Assembly (NCBI GenBank): GCA_022703115.1
Contig: JAKLEK010000041.1
Location: 1 to 10,147, forward strand
Direction of reading: 5' to 3'
Source of the DNA: Elusimicrobiota bacterium
GTDB taxonomy: Bacteria > Elusimicrobiota > Elusimicrobia > Elusimicrobiales > UBA9959
Length of the DNA: 10,147 nucleotides
In this document: positions 6,499 to 10,147 of the stretch, piece after piece
Numbering within the stretch: the stretch's first letter is position 1
Layout of the letters: each line of letters starts with the position of its first letter
Made by a program: the position numbers and the translations under genes
The notes under the pieces: generated by a model
Told to the model about the DNA's origin: nothing
What the model saw: the letters and a program-made list of their open reading frames with translations, nothing else
Database searches by the model: none

Positions 6499-7016
6499 AG
6501 AACGTCTATCTGACGGGCTTCATGTGTTCCGGAAAGACCTCTTCCGGAGCCGTTCTGGCGCGCCTGCTGGGCCGGCCTTTCGCCGACAGCGATCAGGTCC
6601 TGGCCCGGCGGTACGGGGTGTGCGCGGCTTCCCTTATACGGGAGCGCGGCCTCGGAGGTTTCCGGCGAATGGAAGCCGCCGAGGTCAGGCGTCTGGCGCG
6701 AAAACGCGGCCTGGTGGTCTCTCTGGGCGGGGGCGTGTACCCCTCCTCCAGATGGAAGGGGCTGCTTAAAAGGACCGGGGTCACTGTTTTTCTGGACTGC
6801 CCCTGGAAAGAGCTGGCGGAGAGGCTCAAGGCCGGCCGCGCGCGCCGGCCGCTCCTGGACGGACGATGGGAGGAGGCGCTCTCCCGCGCCCGGGCGCTCT
6901 ACGACAGGCGCCTTCCGTTCTACCGCCTGGCCGATATAAGGATAGGCACGGGAGGTCTCACGCCGGCGCGCGCGGCGGAAAAGGTCAAGGCGGCGCTGAG
7001 CCGCGCAGAGATATGA
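6459..7016 (+). CDS. aroK: Shikimate kinase (AroK)
   Basis: A 185-residue P-loop kinase that phosphorylates shikimate at O3 with ATP. Walker A is GFMCSGKT (20-27), with Cys where Gly is common. The shikimate/Mg site appears as DSD (43-45), then GGFRRME (66-72) with the shikimate-contact Arg69, SLGGG (88-92) and the lid RRPLL (129-133). The ATG at 6459 overlaps aroC by 40 nt and gives about 12 residues before the family's usual N-terminus; no clear Shine-Dalgarno precedes it. An in-frame CTG at 6495 overlaps the aroC stop as CTGA, mirroring the ATGA junctions elsewhere, and would start KNVYLTGF, a standard shikimate kinase opening (174 residues). Either start is possible; the ATG is listed by convention. 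The stop overlaps aroB as ATGA. Confidence 0.93.
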   Translation: MAKDYGKDTGAPLKNVYLTGFMCSGKTSSGAVLARLLGRPFADSDQVLARRYGVCAASLIRERGLGGFRRMEAAEVRRLARKRGLVVSLGGGVYPSSRWKGLLKRTGVTVFLDCPWKELAERLKAGRARRPLLDGRWEEALSRARALYDRRLPFYRLADIRIGTGGLTPARAAEKVKAALSRAEI

Positions 7017-8101
7017 AAAGATCAGAATTCACCGTGTCCGCCCGCAGGACCGTCCAAGCGGTTTTCGGCCGCTCTCTTTCCGATGTCCCGTCCGCTTACC
7101 CGGATCTCTTCCGGAAGGCGGACAAGGTCTGCCTGGTCTTCGGTTCCGGCGCGCCGCGCAGCCTGGAAGTCCGGACGCTTAGGCTTTTCCCGGACAGGAG
7201 GAATGCTTATTTCCGCTTCCGGCTGCCGTTCTCGGAGAAGGCGAAGACCATGGAGCAGGCGGCCGGGCTGTGCTCGTTCCTCTTCGGGAAAGGGTTCTCC
7301 AGAGATTCCCTGCTGATAGCCGCCGGAGGCGGCGCCGTGACCGACCTCTCCGGTTTCGCCGCTTCCATATATATGCGCGGCATGAACTGGGTCAGCGTTC
7401 CTACCACCTTCCTGGGCCAGATCGACGCCGGACTGGGAGGGAAGACGGCCGTGAATCTGGGAGGAGCCAAGAACATAGCTGGGACCTTCTGGCTGCCGTC
7501 CCTTACGGTCTGTGATACCGCCTTCCTGGATTCCCTCCCGCCGGGCGAGCTGCGGTCCGGCTCCGGAGAGCTGATCAAGTACGCGATGATCGGCCCCGCT
7601 CCCCTGCGCAGGTCGCTTACCCGCCATATGAGCGAAGCCCTTGCGGGGAACAAGGCCGCGCTTACGGCGTGCGTCTCTGCCTGCGCGGACTACAAGCTCC
7701 GGCTGGTGTCCCGGGACGAGAGGGACGAGACCGGAGTACGCGAGGTCCTGAATTTCGGCCATACGGCAGGTCACGCTTTCGAGGCCATGTCCGGCGGCCG
7801 CCTGCCGCACGGTCTCGCCGTAGCCCGCGGCATACGTTTCGCTCTCATCGTGTCCCGCGAGACCGGACTGCTCGGCGGCGCCGATTTCGAGGCGCTGAAC
7901 GGAGCCCTGGACAGGCTGCGTCTCCCCCCGGCCGGCATCCCCATGGACATGCGCAGGTTCTCAGCCCTGGTCTCGCGCGACAAAAAGGCGAGGAGCGCCG
8001 GGAACAGGTTCGTCCTGCTGAAAGGTCCGGGCCGCGCCGTCGCGGCGGAGAACGTCCCCGCCCGCGTCCTGCGGAAGGCCTTCGAAGGAGCCCTGAAATG
8101 A
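7013..8101 (+). CDS. aroB: 3-dehydroquinate synthase (AroB)
   Basis: A 362-residue NAD- and metal-dependent enzyme that cyclises DAHP to 3-dehydroquinate, step two of the pathway. Motifs: AAGGGAVTDLSGFAAS (103-118, nucleotide-binding GGG), YMRG (120-123), VPTTFLGQIDAGLGGKTAVN (129-148), GSGELIKYAMI (183-193), VLNFGHTAGHAFE (245-257) and LPHGLAVA (264-271). Likely zinc ligands are Glu186, His250 and His266; the residue after HG is Leu where Glu is usual (HGEAVA). SRDKKARSAG (321-330) fits the C-terminal active-site lysine region. The start ATG overlaps the aroK stop as ATGA, with only weak GCAGAG upstream, so coupling probably drives initiation. Length is within the family norm and the frame is clean. 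2-deoxy-scyllo-inosose synthase is a related alternative but is disfavoured by the aro context. Confidence 0.97.
   Translation: MKRSEFTVSARRTVQAVFGRSLSDVPSAYPDLFRKADKVCLVFGSGAPRSLEVRTLRLFPDRRNAYFRFRLPFSEKAKTMEQAAGLCSFLFGKGFSRDSLLIAAGGGAVTDLSGFAASIYMRGMNWVSVPTTFLGQIDAGLGGKTAVNLGGAKNIAGTFWLPSLTVCDTAFLDSLPPGELRSGSGELIKYAMIGPAPLRRSLTRHMSEALAGNKAALTACVSACADYKLRLVSRDERDETGVREVLNFGHTAGHAFEAMSGGRLPHGLAVARGIRFALIVSRETGLLGGADFEALNGALDRLRLPPAGIPMDMRRFSALVSRDKKARSAGNRFVLLKGPGRAVAAENVPARVLRKAFEGALK
8085..8090 (+). promoter_or_regulatory. Shine-Dalgarno fixing the aroQ start
   Basis: AAGGAG, 7 nt before the ATG at 8098, within the last codons of aroB. It supports the 144-residue dehydroquinase over a longer in-frame reading that only shadows aroB. 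Confidence 0.75.
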
Positions 8102-8532
8102 ACGTGCTCGTCATACACGGTCCCAATCTGCATATGCTGGGCAGACGCAAGCCGGAAATATACGGAAAAGGCACTCTGCCGGAGCTGAACGCGGAAATAC
8201 GCGAACGCGCGGCCGCCTCCGGGCTGAAGGTGCGCATATTCCAGAGCAACTGCGAGGGGCGGATCGTGGACGCCATCACCGCCGCTTCCGGTTGGGCCGA
8301 CGCTCTGATCATAAACCCGGCCGCCTACACCCACTACAGCTACGCCATACGCGACGCCGTCGAGGCGCTGGACGTCCCGGCGGTGGAGGTGCATTTAAGC
8401 GACATATCCAAGCGGGAGCCTTTCCGGAGAGTGTCGGTGATAAGGCCGGTATGCCGGGCGCGGTTCAAGGGAGAAGGCTGGCGGTCCTATTTCAAGGCCC
8501 TGGACTTCTGCGCGGCGCTGGAGAAGGAATGA
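8098..8532 (+). CDS. aroQ: Type II 3-dehydroquinate dehydratase (AroQ)
   Basis: A 144-residue dodecameric-type dehydroquinase that removes water from 3-dehydroquinate to give 3-dehydroshikimate. It belongs to the type II family (trans-elimination), unrelated to type I AroD. Visible sites: HGPNLHMLGRRKPEIYG (7-23), with Arg17 and catalytic Tyr22; QSNCEGRIVD (49-58); INPAAYTH (72-79), with Asn73 and His79; VEVHLSDISKREPFR (96-110), with catalytic-base-type His99 and Arg106; and a C-terminal GEGWRSYFKAL. HGPNLH replaces the usual NGPNLN, but the residues thought to act in catalysis are kept. Length matches the family (140-160). It is joined by ATGA overlaps to both aroB and aroA, so the order follows enzymes of steps two, three and six. 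Its product needs AroE, which is not in the window. Confidence 0.97.
   Translation: MNVLVIHGPNLHMLGRRKPEIYGKGTLPELNAEIRERAAASGLKVRIFQSNCEGRIVDAITAASGWADALIINPAAYTHYSYAIRDAVEALDVPAVEVHLSDISKREPFRRVSVIRPVCRARFKGEGWRSYFKALDFCAALEKE
8520..8528 (+). promoter_or_regulatory. Shine-Dalgarno fixing the aroA start
   Basis: GGAGAAGGA immediately precedes the ATG at 8529 (GGAG 5 nt away), inside the final codons of aroQ. It supports the short AroA N-terminus (MKVYTPPPDKS) over the upstream in-frame extension. Confidence 0.7.
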
Positions 8533-9776
8533 AGGTCTATACCCCCCCGCCGGATAAATCCGTGACCATAAGGGCCGTGCTCCTGGCCGGCATAGCCGAC
8601 GGCGTTTCCCGCGTAGAGAACCCGCTGCTGTGCGACGATACGGAAGCCGCCCTGCGCTGCATGTCCGCCCTCGGGGTGAGGATACGCCGCCTTCGCGGAG
8701 CTTTTGTTATAGAAGGCCGGGGGCTGCGTGGGCTTCGCGCCCCGTCGGCCCCGCTGGACGCCGGCGAATCCGGCGCGGTGTCCAGAATGCTGGCCGGTAT
8801 ACTGTCCGGGCAGGATTTCGCTTCGGTAATAACCGGCAGGGGCTCGCTGCTCAAGCGGCCCATGGGGCCTCTGGCGGACGTGCTGTCCAGGGCCGGCGCG
8901 GACGTGCGGCCGTCCGGCGGGCGTCTGCCCCTGACCATACGTCCCTCGGTCATTAACGGCGGGCGGATCTCCGGCATCGACAGCGCTCAGCTGAAGTCGG
9001 CGCTGCTGCTGGCCGGCCTTTACTCCCGCCGGCCACTTGAGATAGCGGAAAGAACGCGCAGCCGCGACCATACCGAGAGGATGCTGAAGTTCATGGGCGC
9101 CGGCATTTCCGTAAAGGGAAAGAGGATAGTTCTCAGGCCCGGGCCGCTGGCGGCCGGGACCCTGACCGTTCCCGGGGATATCTCTTCCGCCGCGTTCTTC
9201 GTCGCGGCCGCGCTTATTTCCGGCCGTTCCGTCCGGATAGGCTCGTGCGGCCTCAACCGGCTCCGGCTGGGTTTCGTGAGGTCGCTGAAGAGAATGGGCG
9301 GGGCGATATCCATCAAGCCCGTTTCTGAACGGCCTGAGCCCTGCGGGACCATGTACGTGGAGCCTTCCCGGCTGAGGGCCGGACGTTTCGCGGCCGGAGA
9401 GGTACCCGCCATGATAGACGAGATCCCTCTCCTGGCGGTGATCGCCGCCGCGGCCGCCGGTACTACCGTGATCGGAGGCGTTGAGCCGCTGCGCGCCAAG
9501 GAATCCGACAGGATCGAGAGCACTCTGGCGCTGCTGGCCTCGCTCGGCGCGGAAGGCAGCTACGGCGGCGGATCTCTGCGTATAACCGGCGCGTCTTCAT
9601 TCTCGGCGCTCCGTCCGGTAGAGACCTTCGGCGATCATCGGATCGCCATGGCCGCGGCGGCGGCTTCTACCGTCTGCCCCGGTCTGGAGATACGCGGCCC
9701 CGGCTGCGTAAATAAGTCCTACCCCGGATTCTGGAAGGATTTCAAGAAGGTCTTCGGTCCGGCGGCCGCGCGATGA
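8529..9776 (+). CDS. aroA: 3-phosphoshikimate 1-carboxyvinyltransferase (EPSP synthase, AroA)
   Basis: A 415-residue enzyme that transfers the enolpyruvyl group of PEP to shikimate 3-phosphate. It has the two-domain EPSP synthase pattern: PDKSVTIRA (8-16, Lys10), AGESGAVSRMLAG (78-90), SLLKRPMGPL (106-115), SAQLKSALLLAGL (152-164), SRDHTERML (178-186), VPGDISSAAFF (214-224), MIDEIPLLA (295-303, Asp297), LRAKESDRIE (321-330, Glu325), FGDHRIAMA (367-375) and KSYPGFW (396-402). It begins closer to the DKS motif than many homologues, so its N-terminus is short. SAQxK and RDHTE are features described for class II (glyphosate-insensitive) enzymes. In the PEP-site loop, Ala83 and Met87 replace the Thr and Pro of the E. 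coli loop, while the Gly is kept. ATGA overlaps join it to aroQ and to the transporter gene. Confidence 0.97.
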   Translation: MKVYTPPPDKSVTIRAVLLAGIADGVSRVENPLLCDDTEAALRCMSALGVRIRRLRGAFVIEGRGLRGLRAPSAPLDAGESGAVSRMLAGILSGQDFASVITGRGSLLKRPMGPLADVLSRAGADVRPSGGRLPLTIRPSVINGGRISGIDSAQLKSALLLAGLYSRRPLEIAERTRSRDHTERMLKFMGAGISVKGKRIVLRPGPLAAGTLTVPGDISSAAFFVAAALISGRSVRIGSCGLNRLRLGFVRSLKRMGGAISIKPVSERPEPCGTMYVEPSRLRAGRFAAGEVPAMIDEIPLLAVIAAAAAGTTVIGGVEPLRAKESDRIESTLALLASLGAEGSYGGGSLRITGASSFSALRPVETFGDHRIAMAAAAASTVCPGLEIRGPGCVNKSYPGFWKDFKKVFGPAAAR

Positions 9777-10147
9777 AGAACCGCTGGCTGGTCGTGTTGG
9801 GCGCCGTCATCGTCCAGATGAGCCTCGGCGCGGTCTTCATTTACAGCATATACAAGACTCCGCTCCAGCAGCTGCTGGGTTGGGACAAGTCGCAGGTGGC
9901 CCTCCCCGCGCAGGTGGTGCTGGCCTCGTTCGCGCTCACCATGGTCTTCGCAGGGAGGGTTCAGGACAGGCTCGGTCCGCGCGTCGTCGCCTCCGCGGGC
10001 GGCCTGGTGCTCGGCCTGGGGCTTATCCTGTCCGGATTCACCAGGCAGATGGGCGGATTGTGGTGGTTCGTCCTGACCTTCGGCGTTATAGGCGGTGCCG
10101 GGATCGGGATAGGCTATGTCTGTCCCATCTCGGCCTGCGTCAAGTGG
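9773..10147 (+). CDS. MFS transporter, OFA (oxalate/formate antiporter-like) family, 5' part only
   Basis: The first 125 residues of a membrane transporter cut by the right edge. The sequence starts MKNRWLVVLGAVIVQMSLGA, then YSIYKTPL, a second hydrophobic segment (about 45-60), the loop GRVQDRLGPRVVASAGG (about 61-77, the MFS motif A region in its OFA form), a third segment ending in LSGF, and a fourth around GVIGGAGIGIGYVCPISACVKW. This pattern is typical of the OFA family (TC 2.A.1.11), whose members are proven or presumed carboxylate antiporters; most have no known substrate. It is not similar to the shikimate carrier ShiA, which belongs to another MFS subfamily. The start codon overlaps the aroA stop as ATGA, with little Shine-Dalgarno, so it probably belongs to the aro operon. 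Export or import of a pathway intermediate or aromatic acid is possible but unproven. Confidence 0.9.
   Translation, partial: MKNRWLVVLGAVIVQMSLGAVFIYSIYKTPLQQLLGWDKSQVALPAQVVLASFALTMVFAGRVQDRLGPRVVASAGGLVLGLGLILSGFTRQMGGLWWFVLTFGVIGGAGIGIGYVCPISACVKW

Noticed and set aside
1..10147. CRISPR arrays, insertion sequences, tRNA/rRNA genes, intrinsic terminators, T-box or trp attenuator, or an unknown multi-gene system
   Set aside because: I read through the window and saw no direct-repeat array, transposase, cloverleaf, GC stem with U-run, or T-box. Apart from the 183-nt divergent intergenic region and the 25-nt gap before trpE, all sequence is coding, and every gene fits a known family.

Overview
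The window is a GC-rich bacterial chromosomal segment devoted almost entirely to aromatic amino acid biosynthesis. Two tightly packed gene strings diverge from one 183-nt intergenic region (5296-5478) and both run off the window edges. The organism cannot be named from sequence alone. Isoleucine codon ATA and arginine codon AGG are used freely despite the high GC. The aminotransferase resembles, from memory, proteins of Bacteroidota and related phyla. The DAHP synthase is the class II (plant/actinobacterial) type. Together these suggest an uncultured, deep-branching bacterium (Elusimicrobiota-like is one low-confidence guess) rather than a well-studied proteobacterium, actinomycete or firmicute.

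Leftward string (minus strand, in transcription order): a PLP aminotransferase, tyrA (prephenate dehydrogenase), class II DAHP synthase, trpE (anthranilate synthase component I) and the start of trpG (glutaminase component, cut by the left edge). It combines entry into the shikimate pathway (DAHP synthase) with the tyrosine branch (TyrA plus a candidate aminotransferase) and the first step of the tryptophan branch (TrpE/TrpG).

Rightward string (plus strand): aroC, aroK, aroB, aroQ, aroA and the start of an OFA-family MFS transporter (cut by the right edge). With the DAHP synthase, this gives six of the seven enzymes from erythrose 4-phosphate and PEP to chorismate. Shikimate dehydrogenase (aroE) is absent, as are chorismate mutase and prephenate dehydratase. 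These must lie elsewhere or be replaced.

Seven of the nine gene junctions are the 4-base ATGA start/stop overlap, implying translational coupling. The exceptions are aroC/aroK, where a CTGA overlap offers an alternative start, and DAHP synthase/trpE, which has a 25-nt gap carrying a small GC-rich hairpin. No RNA genes, mobile elements, CRISPR arrays or intrinsic terminators were seen. I found no novel defence or metabolic system. The points worth a second look are substitutions at signature positions in AroC and the aminotransferase, the divergent promoter architecture, codon usage, and the transporter coupled to aroA.
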